The notes under the pieces: generated by a model
The model's database searches: none
Told to the model about the DNA's origin: nothing
What the model saw: only the letters and a program-made list of their open reading frames with translations
Translations under genes and position numbers: made by a program
NCBI GenBank assembly: GCA_963760225.1
Contig: CAVXCD010000003.1
Location: forward strand, 124,001-188,000
DNA: 64,000 bases
Source of the DNA: 13-2-20CM-66-19 sp963760225
Lineage (GTDB): Bacteria; Pseudomonadota; Gammaproteobacteria; Steroidobacterales; Steroidobacteraceae
Direction of reading: 5' to 3'
Shown here: positions 1 through 8,733 of the stretch, one piece after another
Numbering within the stretch: position 1 is the first letter of the stretch
How the letters are laid out: the number at the start of each line of letters is the position of its first letter

Positions 1-716
1 CGGTAGAGGAATTCGAGGAGCGCGTCGCTTTCCTCGGGCGAGAGTTCATTGATGCGCGTCGTAAAGCCGCGATTGACGAAGAGCACCTGCTTTCCGCTGT
101 CGGGATGGCGGGTGACCACGGGATGCGTCGCCTTCGGCCAACCGCCGGGCGGCGGCGCATTACCGTGTGCACCGACATAAAGCTTCGAGCCTTCGTGCGT
201 GGCGGTGAGACTCTTGACGAATTCCTGCATTACCGGAGACAGCGTTTCGTAGGCGCGGATCGCGCTGATGAAGCACGTGTCGCCACCGCCGATCTCCGGC
301 GTCTTGGTGATGTAGAGCATCGACCCCATGGGCGGCTCGGCGTCGCAGGTCACGTCGCTGTGCCACACTTCGCCCGAGACGTAGCGCGACGATTGATCCG
401 CCTTCACCACATAGATCTCCGGGTCCGCGGCGCCACCCACTTCGGCCTTCTGGGCGTTGTAGGGATGGACGTGCAGCGTGCCGAACAGGCGGCCGAAGCG
501 TTTGTGATCCTCGGGCGTCAAGACCTGGTCGCGGAATACGAGCACATGATAGGCGTTGAACGCCTCGCGAATTTCTCTGAGCTGCTCTGCCGAAATCGGT
601 TTCGACAGATCAATGCCGCCGATCTCGGCGCCGACGACGGGCGTCAGCGGATCGACCATGATGGTGCGCGGATTGAGCCGCTTTTCCTGGGCTTCGAGTC
701 TGGGAGCGGCCGCCAT
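1..716 (-). CDS. TauD/TfdA-family Fe(II)/2-oxoglutarate dioxygenase, 3' end outside window
   Basis: The frame is open from an ATG at 716 to the window edge, giving 238 residues without a stop. The translation is a typical TauD/TfdA dioxygenase N-terminal two thirds: a fold-entry segment with VGAEIGGIDLS (about 28-38), an LVFRDQ strand (59-64) and the iron-binding HxD of WHSDVT (H119, D121). The distal iron histidine and the 2-oxoglutarate arginine would lie beyond the edge. Such enzymes hydroxylate substrates such as taurine or aryloxyacids, often releasing sulfite or a phenol; the substrate cannot be told here. A GGAGA ribosome-binding site sits a few bases before the ATG. Family assignment is firm, substrate unknown. 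Confidence 0.88.
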   Translation of the reverse strand, partial: MAAAPRLEAQEKRLNPRTIMVDPLTPVVGAEIGGIDLSKPISAEQLREIREAFNAYHVLVFRDQVLTPEDHKRFGRLFGTLHVHPYNAQKAEVGGAADPEIYVVKADQSSRYVSGEVWHSDVTCDAEPPMGSMLYITKTPEIGGGDTCFISAIRAYETLSPVMQEFVKSLTATHEGSKLYVGAHGNAPPPGGWPKATHPVVTRHPDSGKQVLFVNRGFTTRINELSPEESDALLEFLY

Positions 717-838
717 GTGTTCTCCATCCTCCACCGGCGGAAACGTTACGCCCGCCCGTATCGGCAATACAAGCGCGGAAAATCGCCCGCATTTCCAGCA
801 AATTCCCCGACTTGATGAATGCTCGCCAAAGCCTTAGT

Positions 839-979
839 TCACGGGAGCGTTGCGAAACTGCGCAGGCGCCGGCGGAAGTTGACGGTGGCGGTTTCGACGG
901 CGACCGCCGGGCCAGCGCGCCAGAAGACCAGCCCGGTCAGGAGGCCATAGCAGAGAACCCGGCGTGCTGTGCTCTTCAT
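839..979 (-). CDS. small putative exported peptide (46 aa)
   Basis: A 46-codon frame starts at ATG 979 with an AGGAG site four bases upstream. It has a basic N-terminus (MKSTARR), a hydrophobic core (VLCYGLLTGLVFW) and an AVA-type cleavage site, then only about 18 residues. It lies 122 bases upstream of the dioxygenase on the same strand. It could be a genuine small exported peptide or the remnant of a truncated secreted protein. I recognise no family. The call rests on the start signals and the signal-peptide pattern only. Confidence 0.35.
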   Translation of the reverse strand: MKSTARRVLCYGLLTGLVFWRAGPAVAVETATVNFRRRLRSFATLP

Positions 980-1616
980 TGCGCTCCTGCTGGGTTATGT
1001 GCGCCGCTACGCCTGACACTAATATCGGCGGGTCCTGATGACTGCTTGATATTCAGGATCCGATTGTTTTGCGAAGAGCGCACCTGACTCATTTTCGTTG
1101 ACGCCTGCAGCTGACGCGACTGTTTCGTCGCAGCTCAAGCTTGTGCGTTTGGGTGCTACCGCTCGGGACGTACGCAGCTACCGCCGACGATCGTTGATGG
1201 TGAGCACGATGGCCTGCAAACGTTGCAATTTTGAACCGAAGACCCGTAGCTCGCGGAGACATTGGACGCCATGGCCTCAGGTTTCGCCATGATTTCAGGA
1301 ACATAGCTCGTTCTGACCCGTGGACTGAAAATCCGCGTGTCTGATTCGATTCAGCCCCTGGCCACCATCAAAATCAAAGCGTTGATCGAGAATGACACGA
1401 ACGTAAAGTGTCCAATTTTTACTGGACAGCGCCCTGACGTTGTCGGTGTTGTCGTCTTCAAGCGGATGAGAAGCGACCGACCGCAGTCGGGCCAACTCCG
1501 GTCATTGAGGACCCTAAAATTTCCCACGACCTGACGTTCGTCGCTTCAGGTTAGTATTCCGTGAATAGTTGATGGGAGTATGGCTGGACAATCGACGCTG
1601 AATGCTGGAGGCGCGA
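980..1616. other. gene-poor, lower-GC intergenic stretch
   Basis: About 640 bases with no convincing gene. Short frames on both strands lack domain-like composition or good start signals. The stretch is visibly richer in A and T than the flanking genes. It contains two perfect six-base inverted repeats: TGTCCA-8 nt-TGGACA at 1409-1428 and ACCTGA-11 nt-TCAGGT at 1529-1551. The first resembles sequence seen at ends or remnants of some transposons, but no transposase fragment could be identified. Confidence 0.5.
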
Positions 1617-1847
1617 GTGAACCTGACTGCATTTCAAGTACACAAGTTCTGGCTGATACGGGCTGTGGTGGTGCTGCTGGTCACAGTTTTGGTTGACGGT
1701 GCCGTCGTGTGGTTCGTGCAGCGACCACTTCTGTGGGCTGTGTTGATCCCAGGCTCCCTGCCGCTGTCCATGTTCGTTTTCGTGGCTAACCCGATACTGC
1801 GTGAAGAGAGGCGGAAATCTCAGAGCGGTATCCCCGGGCCCGGGTAA
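1617..1847 (+). CDS. small two-helix membrane protein (76 aa)
   Basis: The frame has two hydrophobic spans, roughly residues 13-33 (IRAVVVLLVTVLVDGAVVWF) and 38-58, and a charged C-terminal tail. I chose GTG 1617 because GGAGG at 1607-1611 lies five bases upstream; ATG 1602 is the alternative and would add five residues. It ends 30 bases before the next membrane protein and is probably transcribed with it. No family recognised. Confidence 0.5.
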   Translation: MNLTAFQVHKFWLIRAVVVLLVTVLVDGAVVWFVQRPLLWAVLIPGSLPLSMFVFVANPILREERRKSQSGIPGPG

Positions 1848-1877
1848 TAACTGTCCGCGCCAGCCGGTAACTTGCCC

Positions 1878-2675
1878 ATGCGCATTGTTGGACTTGGTCA
1901 TGGCTTGTTCGCTCTCGCATTAGTGAGCCTTGGTATCTTGACCCTCGCTTACGGCGACCTGGCGCCGATCGGGCAGTCCTTACCCACCTGGATTCCCTGG
2001 CGCGAAACCTGGATCTACGGGTCAGCGCTACTCGCCTTGGCCGCCGGCGCCGGTCTGTGCTTCCCGCGCACGGCCTTGCCAAGCGCGTTGACGATCGGAG
2101 CGTACCGAGCGGTCTCGGCCGCGATTTGTGCACCCCCGATCTTCTCCAAACCGCTCAGCGTTGAGGCGTGGTATGGCTTTTGCGAAGCCCTGACGTCGCT
2201 TGTCGGCGCCTGGATCCTTTACGCCATATTGCGGTGGCAGTCACGAGGAGCGGTGATGCCAAGAGCCACCGAGCGCGCCGTGCGCGCGGCACAAGTTCTG
2301 TTTGGCCTCACCTGTGTCTTTTACGGATGGTCGCACTTTGCCTACGCCAACTACACCGCCAGCATGGTGCCAACGTGGCTACCTGGTCCGTTGGGATTCG
2401 CTTACTTCACGGGGCTCGGTCACATTGCCGCCGGAATCGGCATCGTTGTCGGGATTCTCCCCCGTCTGGCGGCCACGCTCGAAGCGATCATGATGAGTTT
2501 GTTTGGCCTTCTGGTCTGGGTACCTAGCTTTTTGGCGCAGCCCCGGCCCCAATGGGCGACGCCGCCTGAGAATCAATGGTCAGAGCTCGTGGTGACCCTG
2601 ATGTTGGCCGCCTCCGCGTGGGTTGTCGCCGCTTCTTTGAGAAACCGCCCCTGGGGCTTCGCCTCACGTGTGTGA
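1878..2675 (+). CDS. DoxX-like polytopic membrane protein
   Basis: This 265-residue protein has about seven to eight hydrophobic helices. Its second half (from about residue 140) carries a DoxX-like pattern: HFAY, then MVPTWLP, then GLGHIAAG with RLAA and LFGLLVWVP. The same signature recurs in the protein at 47899-48660, so the two are paralogues. DoxX-type proteins are integral inner-membrane proteins, some linked to thiol or sulfur redox chemistry; the role here is unknown. ATG 1878 is preferred over an in-frame TTG at 1872. Base composition is lower in GC than most of the window. Confidence 0.7.
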   Translation: MRIVGLGHGLFALALVSLGILTLAYGDLAPIGQSLPTWIPWRETWIYGSALLALAAGAGLCFPRTALPSALTIGAYRAVSAAICAPPIFSKPLSVEAWYGFCEALTSLVGAWILYAILRWQSRGAVMPRATERAVRAAQVLFGLTCVFYGWSHFAYANYTASMVPTWLPGPLGFAYFTGLGHIAAGIGIVVGILPRLAATLEAIMMSLFGLLVWVPSFLAQPRPQWATPPENQWSELVVTLMLAASAWVVAASLRNRPWGFASRV

Positions 2676-2935
2676 ATAAGCGCAACCTTCGGACGCCGAT
2701 CTCGACCCGTTGTCGTGCTTCGTCAACGGCGGCTTGAATAATCAGACTGCATGTAGCGACCGGTTGCCTCCCCGCCGTGCTCGCAATCCGAATGCGAAAG
2801 GCGATTCCTTCCCGACTCCTGAATTCATCACCTCTGTGCGGGAGCGCACCGACCGTCAGAAATACTCCAACATACTGGACCGCTCGAGTAATGGTCTTGT
2901 CGCGACAGTCGGACGGTGTGCGTGGAGAGACAGTG

Positions 2936-3877
2936 ATGAAGCATTTGAAGCATTCTGCCCGCAATCTCCTGCGTCAAGGGCTATGTGCCGCGCTGCTGTA
3001 CGCGGCCGCTATCACGGCGGCCCACGCGGCGCTCGGCGCTGCGGTGGTCCTGCCGCCGCTGACGCAGCCGGCCAGCGGCGAGCACCATGTCGGCAAGGTC
3101 GTGTGGGCCGATCTGGTGACCCCGGACCTCGACGGCGCGAAGCGCTTCTACGGCGCGCTGTTCGGCTGGACCTTCCGCAGCGTGCCGGGCGATTCGAATT
3201 ACGCGCTGGCGCTGCTCGATGGCGAGCCAGTAGCCGGGCTGTTCCAGAAGGCGCTGGCCGCCGGGCAATCGCAGCAGCCAGCCTGGTTGACCTTTCTGGC
3301 TGTGCGGGACGTCGATGCCGCGCAGCAGGGCGCTCTGCAGCACGGCGGCAAGGTGCTGTTTAAAGCGCACAACTATCCGCACCGCGGGCGCCAGGTGGTG
3401 CTGGCCGACCCCGATGGCGCCGTGTTTGCAGTCTTGGCGGCCGAGGGCGGCGATCCGCCGGATTACCTGGCTGCACCGGGACAGTGGATTTGGAGTTCCT
3501 TGCTCGTAGCAGATCCGAAGCAGGAGACCGACTTCTATAAGAGCCTGTTTGGCTACGACGTCTACGACCTGGCGAGCGAGGGTGGCACCGAGGACGGTGC
3601 GCAGCATTACATCCTCTCAAGCGACAGGTACGCCCGCGCCGGGCTCAATGGCCTGCCCGCCGATTCGATGCGCCGTCATCCGCACTGGCTCAATTTCGTG
3701 CGCGTCGCGGATGCGGCCGATACGGCCGAGAAGGCCGTCGCGCTGGGTGGGCGCGTGCTGGTCGAACCGCGCATCGATCGTCACGGTGGGCGCCTGGCCA
3801 TACTGGCCGACCCGAGCGGAGCGCCGTTTGGCGTCATGGAATGGTCCGATGCCGACACCAAGCAGGAGCCGCAATGA
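2936..3877 (+). CDS. exported protein with two VOC (glyoxalase/bleomycin-resistance) domains
   Basis: The 313-residue product begins MKHLKHSARN followed by a hydrophobic stretch ending in AHA, a Sec signal peptide. Two VOC domains follow: residues about 45-165 (VWADLVTPDLDGAKRFYGALFGW) and about 175-305 (SLLVADPKQETDFYKSLFGYDV). VOC proteins are metal-dependent lyases, dioxygenases or binding proteins; a periplasmic tandem-VOC protein of this kind has no assigned substrate. The ATG is chosen because GGAGA lies just upstream and the signal peptide begins there; longer in-frame extensions lack sense. The stop overlaps the next ATG (ATGA). Confidence 0.82.
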   Translation: MKHLKHSARNLLRQGLCAALLYAAAITAAHAALGAAVVLPPLTQPASGEHHVGKVVWADLVTPDLDGAKRFYGALFGWTFRSVPGDSNYALALLDGEPVAGLFQKALAAGQSQQPAWLTFLAVRDVDAAQQGALQHGGKVLFKAHNYPHRGRQVVLADPDGAVFAVLAAEGGDPPDYLAAPGQWIWSSLLVADPKQETDFYKSLFGYDVYDLASEGGTEDGAQHYILSSDRYARAGLNGLPADSMRRHPHWLNFVRVADAADTAEKAVALGGRVLVEPRIDRHGGRLAILADPSGAPFGVMEWSDADTKQEPQ

Positions 3878-4155
3878 AGCGCATGACTCGAAGTTGCAGG
3901 GTCGCTGCCGTAGGACTGCTCGCGCTCGTGGCCCTTGCGGCCTGCGTAGTCGGGGGTTATGAGGGTGACGTCGGCGTAGGCTATGTCGGAGGGGTCTACG
4001 AGCCTGGCGGATATGTGTACGGCGGCTGGCCGGCCGGCTATCGCGTGGGGCCTCCGCGCGGCGGTGTGAGCGGGCGAGGCGGACGAGCGGCGCCCTCGAT
4101 TCCGCATGGCGCGCGCGGCGGCGGTGGCCATCATGGCGGCGGGCCAGGGCACTGA
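3874..4155 (+). CDS. glycine-rich lipoprotein
   Basis: A 93-residue protein overlapping the VOC gene by four bases (ATGA), so the two are translationally coupled. Residues 1-23 form a lipoprotein signal peptide ending in the lipobox LAAC. The mature part is low-complexity, rich in Gly, Tyr and Val and then Gly, Arg and His, ending in a GGGGHHGGG run. It probably sits in the outer membrane or periplasm, anchored by lipid. No domain recognised. Confidence 0.7.
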   Translation: MKRMTRSCRVAAVGLLALVALAACVVGGYEGDVGVGYVGGVYEPGGYVYGGWPAGYRVGPPRGGVSGRGGRAAPSIPHGARGGGGHHGGGPGH

Positions 4156-4192
4156 GCCAACAAGCAGCGGCGCGGATCAGTCGGGAGATCAC

Positions 4193-4513
4193 ATGCTCAT
4201 GAATCGAAGAGGATGTTTGTGGGGCACTGCGCTGCTCGCCATGGTGTCCGCTTGCGGCGGTGCGGCAGCCGCACCCCCTGAGCGTTGTGACAAATACCTT
4301 ACGCTCGAGCTCACACCGGATGTCCCGAACCCTCGCGACCTCGCGTTTTTAAGCTCGCTCCTGACGGTTCCGGGTTATCAGCTCGTCTGGCGGCAGCAGA
4401 ACGGCACGGTCATCGAGGTGGAACTGACTGGCCCCGGCCCCGAGGATCAGTGTGGGGCTGTGATAGCGGCAATGCGCAAAGACGGGCGTGTTCAATCGAT
4501 TCATATCAAGTAG
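4193..4513 (+). CDS. putative lipoprotein of unknown function (106 aa)
   Basis: The protein starts at ATG 4193 with GGGAGA just upstream. A short hydrophobic segment ends in VSAC, a lipobox-like site at about residue 19, and the remaining 85 residues contain two further cysteines (PERCDKY, EDQCGAV) that could form a disulfide. It follows the glycine-rich lipoprotein by 37 bases on the same strand, consistent with a three-gene envelope operon. No family recognised. Confidence 0.6.
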   Translation: MLMNRRGCLWGTALLAMVSACGGAAAAPPERCDKYLTLELTPDVPNPRDLAFLSSLLTVPGYQLVWRQQNGTVIEVELTGPGPEDQCGAVIAAMRKDGRVQSIHIK

Positions 4514-4617
4514 TAGCCGCCGCGCTGAACGAGCACCCCTCTCGCGCCACTGACAGCGCCGCCTGCGCGGCCTTGAGATCAAACGCCGCTACCCGGCTCG
4601 TTTGCCCGGTGGGTCTC

Positions 4618-5730
4618 TCACTTGCCTTCCACCGGGAACAACACCGCCAGCACGGCGTCCGTCGTGAAGACGCAGCGGTCGTTGTGACCGCATTCCGGCA
4701 CGATTAGCACCCTGCTGTTTGTGGCACCCAGGTGCTCGTCGAGGTATTTGACGAATGCTTCGCCGCGGGCGCGTCGTGTCGGACCCTGGGCCATGGCCTC
4801 GGCAGAGTCATCAAACCCTCCGAGCGGCAGGGTGTCGACCTGACCCAGGAGGTAGATGGCGGTCCGCGATGCGAGCTGCTTCCTCAGCTGATCCTCGCCC
4901 GTGTTAGCCGTGTAGCCGCCGGCGCGGTTCTCGAGCCCGTAAGGCCATTGGTTGTACTTTGGCGCCTTGGCCGTGTCGAATTTCCCGTAGCTGAACTTCG
5001 TATGAAGTTGATCCTCCTTCCAGCCTTTCGCGGCGTTCGCCGGGGCCGCGTCTTCAACCGGAAGCACGCGTCTCGCGTCCGGCCAGGCATAGCTCGACGG
5101 GTTCGCGATGACGTAGGCGACCGTGACGCCCAAATTGTCCTGGACCCGGTTGGCCATCTCGTAGCGCGAGACGAACTGGCCGCCTGCGGAATGGCCGGCG
5201 ACGATGATATTCGCGAGGTTGGGAAAGACCTGCCTGTCGGCCAATCTGCGCAGGATCTCATCCATGAAGTCAAAGGAAGTTAGGTTTGGATCGCTGATTG
5301 CCGCGCCGCCTGAGCGCCAGCTGTCTCCGTGGCAGCTCCAGTTCACCTCGCCGGGCTGCAGCTTGTCGTGACAATCCTTGCCATCCGAGGAGCGAAAGGC
5401 GGGCGCTATGACCAGGGTGTCATCCAATGCACCGGCGAGGAACGCCGCCCCAGTCGCCGTTGCGAAGTAATGGTCCGGGTTTCGGAGCGCTCCGTGCACC
5501 AGGACCAGCGCGCGCCGAATGGCGGGGTTGGGAACGCCGAGCGGAAAGCTGGCGTAGATCATGGCGCGAGCCCGACCATCGCCCAGCGCGACCCAATCCG
5601 TACAGGCGTCGGAAACGCCTGTACAAGGCGACCTGTTCTCCGCCATTACCCCGCCTGCGGAGGTTATAGCGATGACGGTCAGGGCGACTGCGGGGCAGGC
5701 GCCAATCGCTCGGGACAGTAGTTCATGCAT
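4618..5730 (-). CDS. exported alpha/beta-hydrolase
   Basis: A 370-residue secreted serine hydrolase. Residues 1-30 are a signal peptide ending in VMA. The fold is marked by LVLVHGALRNPDHYF (about 75-89) and the nucleophile elbow GHSAG (179-183, Ser181); a GHND near residue 348 is the likely catalytic histidine. Six or more cysteines (for example PCTG, DACT, KDCH, WSCH) fit an oxidising periplasm or an extracellular location. The family resembles uncharacterised exported esterase-like hydrolases; the substrate cannot be inferred. Confidence 0.8.
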   Translation of the reverse strand: MHELLSRAIGACPAVALTVIAITSAGGVMAENRSPCTGVSDACTDWVALGDGRARAMIYASFPLGVPNPAIRRALVLVHGALRNPDHYFATATGAAFLAGALDDTLVIAPAFRSSDGKDCHDKLQPGEVNWSCHGDSWRSGGAAISDPNLTSFDFMDEILRRLADRQVFPNLANIIVAGHSAGGQFVSRYEMANRVQDNLGVTVAYVIANPSSYAWPDARRVLPVEDAAPANAAKGWKEDQLHTKFSYGKFDTAKAPKYNQWPYGLENRAGGYTANTGEDQLRKQLASRTAIYLLGQVDTLPLGGFDDSAEAMAQGPTRRARGEAFVKYLDEHLGATNSRVLIVPECGHNDRCVFTTDAVLAVLFPVEGK

Positions 5731-5830
5731 ATCGCCTTACTCCGACATCGGGCAACGGGCAGGCCTTTAGCCAGGTTGACTCCGGCCATCGATGTCTCGT
5801 TGCTGAACAGGTTGACCAGCCGATCCCGAC

Positions 5831-7681
5831 TCAATCAACTGACCGTGCGCGCTGTTCCTCGAGCAATTCCCAGCGCGCGAACTTTTGCAGTAGCAGCTCT
5901 TCGAGCTCCGCGAGCCGTTTGCGGTCGCCGCGCAGCCGCTCGCCTCCCAGCCGGTGATAATCCGCTGCGCTCATGCACGCGGTGAGCTCAGTTTGCTCGC
6001 GCTCCAGCGATTCGATCTCCTCCGGCAGGGCCGCCAGCTCGCGCTCCTCCCTGTAGCTCAGGCGCGCACGGGTCTTGGCGCGAGGTTCACCCGCAGAGCG
6101 AGCGCGCGAGGCACGCGGCGCGAGCGTCTGAGCGGCTTCATTTGCGCGGCCGACCATTGGCGGCGGCCGCTGCCGCAGATAGTCGCCGTAACCGCCAGCG
6201 TACTCGCGCCACACCCCATTTCCCTCAGCGGCCAACGTTTGGGTGACGACGTTGTCGAGAAAGCGCCGGTCGTGACTCACCAGCAGCAGCGTACCACTGT
6301 AGTCCTGCAGCCGCTCCTCGAGTAGCTCCAGTGATTCGATGTCGAGATCGTTGGTCGGCTCATCCAATATGACAAGGTTTGAAGGTTGCGCGAACAGGCG
6401 CGCGAGCAGCAGACGGTTTCGTTCGCCGCCGGAGAGCATGCTGATCGGTGACTGCGCGCGCTGCGCGGGAAACAGGAACTCCCCCAGATAGCTCACGATG
6501 TGCTTGCGCTCGCTGCCGAGCTGTACCCAGTCCGACCCTGGACTGATGGCCTCAGCGAGGGTCGCATTCGGATCGAGTTCGGCTCGCAGCTGATCGAAGT
6601 AGGCGATGCTCAAGCGGGTTCCGAGGCGTACCGTGCCGGTGTCCGGCGCGAGTTCGCCGAGAATGAGACGGATCAGGGTCGACTTCCCCGCGCCGTTCGG
6701 GCCGATGAGGCCGATGCGATCGCCACGCATGATCCGCATCGAGAGATCTTCGATGAGCGGTCGGGCTGCGAAGCGTTTGCTGACCCTGTCGAACTCGGCC
6801 ACCAGATCGCCCGAGGTCTCACCGGGATTGAGAGTGAGGCGAATGTTTCCGAGCCGGTCGCGTCGCGCAGCGCGTTCGACACGCAATTGCTCGAGGCGCC
6901 GCACGCGCCCTTCGTTGCGCGTGCGGCGGGCCTCTACGCCTTTGCGGATCCAGGCTTCCTCCTGCTGCCAGAACTTCTCGAAACGTCGCCGCGCGGTGTG
7001 CTCCGCCGCGAGCTCCTCGTCCTTGCGCTGCTCATAGGCCGCGAAGCTGCCGGGGTAGGAGCGCAGCACGCCGCGGTCCAGTTCGATGATGCGGGTGGTG
7101 ACCCGATCGAGGAAGGCGCGATCGTGGGTGATGACGATGGCAGCAGGTACCTTGAGCAGCAGCTCCTCCAGTCGCTCGATGGCTTCGATATCCAGATGAT
7201 TGGTAGGCTCATCGAGCAGCAGCAGATCAGGCTGCAGCGCGAGTGCCACCGCAAGCGCTGCACGCTTGCGCTCGCCGCCCGAACAACTCGCCGGTGCAGT
7301 GACGCCGCTAAGACCGAAGCGGTGCAGGAATTCCTCGAGGCGCGATTCGAGGCGCCAGTGCTCGCGCTCATCGGCACGCGCTCCGTCGCCCCACGCCGCG
7401 CTGCCCCTGGCTTGCAGCAGCAGACTGTCTTGCAGAGTTTCTCCCGGGGGGAGCTGCGGCTCCTGTTCGACGAGCCCAAGGCGCAAGCCCTCGCGTCGCT
7501 GCAGCTCGCCGTCATCGAGCGGGGTCTTACCTGCGAGCACACCAAGCAGTGTCGACTTACCGGTACCGTTGCGGCCGATCAGCCCGAGTCGCTCGCCGGC
7601 CTGTACGGTGAGCTGCGCATCGTCAAGGAGCGGCCGTTCGCCGAAGGTGATATGCGCGTTGAGGAGCGTGATCAGGGACAT
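5831..7681 (-). CDS. uup: ABC-F family ATPase Uup
   Basis: Two complete ABC cassettes in one soluble chain of 616 residues: Walker A GRNGTGKST with signature SGGERKRAAL in the first, and GPNGAGKST with LSGGERNRLLL in the second; both Walker B sites read LDEPTN. There are no membrane helices. The C-terminus ends in a charged coiled coil (REERELAALPEEIE onward), which distinguishes Uup from EttA/YheS relatives. ABC-F proteins act on the ribosome or, for Uup, are also tied to branched-DNA and transposon excision phenotypes. The start is the ATG at 7681 (MSLITLLNAH), the usual family N-terminus. Confidence 0.93.
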   Translation of the reverse strand: MSLITLLNAHITFGERPLLDDAQLTVQAGERLGLIGRNGTGKSTLLGVLAGKTPLDDGELQRREGLRLGLVEQEPQLPPGETLQDSLLLQARGSAAWGDGARADEREHWRLESRLEEFLHRFGLSGVTAPASCSGGERKRAALAVALALQPDLLLLDEPTNHLDIEAIERLEELLLKVPAAIVITHDRAFLDRVTTRIIELDRGVLRSYPGSFAAYEQRKDEELAAEHTARRRFEKFWQQEEAWIRKGVEARRTRNEGRVRRLEQLRVERAARRDRLGNIRLTLNPGETSGDLVAEFDRVSKRFAARPLIEDLSMRIMRGDRIGLIGPNGAGKSTLIRLILGELAPDTGTVRLGTRLSIAYFDQLRAELDPNATLAEAISPGSDWVQLGSERKHIVSYLGEFLFPAQRAQSPISMLSGGERNRLLLARLFAQPSNLVILDEPTNDLDIESLELLEERLQDYSGTLLLVSHDRRFLDNVVTQTLAAEGNGVWREYAGGYGDYLRQRPPPMVGRANEAAQTLAPRASRARSAGEPRAKTRARLSYREERELAALPEEIESLEREQTELTACMSAADYHRLGGERLRGDRKRLAELEELLLQKFARWELLEEQRARSVD

Positions 7682-7857
7682 AGCTGCATTGTCCGGATTG
7701 GACGTGCGATGGCAAAGTCTATGAGCTTCGCGCGTTCCCTGGCAGAGCGCCGACCAGGCCATCGGCCGGCAGAAGGAACGATCACGCCTTCGCTTTCGCG
7801 AAGGCGGCGGTAATATGGCGGCTTCGCGAAACCCTCACCGTTGCCGGAGACAGCCCC

Positions 7858-8688
7858 GTGCCTGCCACACTATCAGTTCGTGCCGCGTTGCTGCTGACGC
7901 TGGCTGCCGTTGCCGTCGGCGCGGTGGCGGCGGATGCCCAGGATCCGCTGGCCGCGGCGATTGTCAGTCCCTCGCGCACGGCGAAATTCACCGCGCGCGA
8001 CCAGTATCGCCATCCGCTCGAAACGCTGCGATTCTTTGGCGTGCGGCCGAACCAGACCGTCGTGGAGATCTGGCCCGGCCGCGGCTGGTATATGGAAATC
8101 CTGGCGCCGTACCTGCGCGAGCGGGGCAAATACTACGCCGCCATTGAGGCTGCCGATGTACCCGGCGCAAGTAAGGAGACTAAGGACAATGCGACCATGT
8201 TGCGCACGCGGATCGCGGACGATCCGACTCACCTCGGCAAGGTGATCGTCACCGAATTCCATCCGCCGCAGCTTACCGAGATCTGCCCGCCTGCAACCGC
8301 CGATGTGGTGCTGACGTTCCGTAATGTGCATAACTGGCTGGAAGCGGGCAATCAGCAGGCGCAGTTCAACGCATTCTTCAAGGCTCTGAAGCCCGGTGGC
8401 GTGCTCGGTGTGGTCGAGCACCGCGCCAAGCCGGGCACGAGTCTCGAGGAGATGCGTAACTCCGGCTACATGGACGAGGACTACATCAAGAAACTGGCGT
8501 CGACTGCGGGTTTCCGCTTCGATGCGGAATCGCCGATCAACAACAACCCGAATGACACCAAGGATTATCCGGAAGGAGTGTGGACCCTGCCTCCGACGCT
8601 CACGCTCGGTGACAAGGATCGCGACAAGTATCTGGCAATCGGCGAGTCGGATCGCATGACCCTGAGATTCGTGAAACCCGGCAGGTAA
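7858..8688 (+). CDS. exported class I methyltransferase-like protein
   Basis: A 276-residue protein starting at GTG 7858 with a signal peptide (hydrophobic core then AVAADAQ at about 22-28). The rest is a Rossmann methyltransferase-like domain: VEIWPGRGWYMEIL in place of motif I, TADVVLTFRNVHNW, then LKPGGVLGVVEHR. It matches the predicted-methyltransferase group of exported proteins (COG4798 type). A SAM-dependent enzyme in the periplasm would lack an obvious SAM supply, so it may bind another ligand. It is divergent from uup. Confidence 0.82.
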   Translation: MPATLSVRAALLLTLAAVAVGAVAADAQDPLAAAIVSPSRTAKFTARDQYRHPLETLRFFGVRPNQTVVEIWPGRGWYMEILAPYLRERGKYYAAIEAADVPGASKETKDNATMLRTRIADDPTHLGKVIVTEFHPPQLTEICPPATADVVLTFRNVHNWLEAGNQQAQFNAFFKALKPGGVLGVVEHRAKPGTSLEEMRNSGYMDEDYIKKLASTAGFRFDAESPINNNPNDTKDYPEGVWTLPPTLTLGDKDRDKYLAIGESDRMTLRFVKPGR

Positions 8689-8733
8689 GTCCAGCAGGGT
8701 GCGTATATCGGGCGCGCGGCGCGCATCTATGGG

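Noticed and set aside
105..815. 236-codon plus-strand frame at the window start
   Set aside because: It lies opposite a TauD-family frame that has the iron-binding HxD motif and a good ribosome site.
1295..1495. 66-codon minus-strand frame with odd composition
   Set aside because: It contains no start signal or domain; only its overlap with the TGTCCA/TGGACA repeat drew attention.
6500..7813. 437-codon plus-strand frame opposite uup
   Set aside because: Antisense shadow of two complete ABC cassettes.
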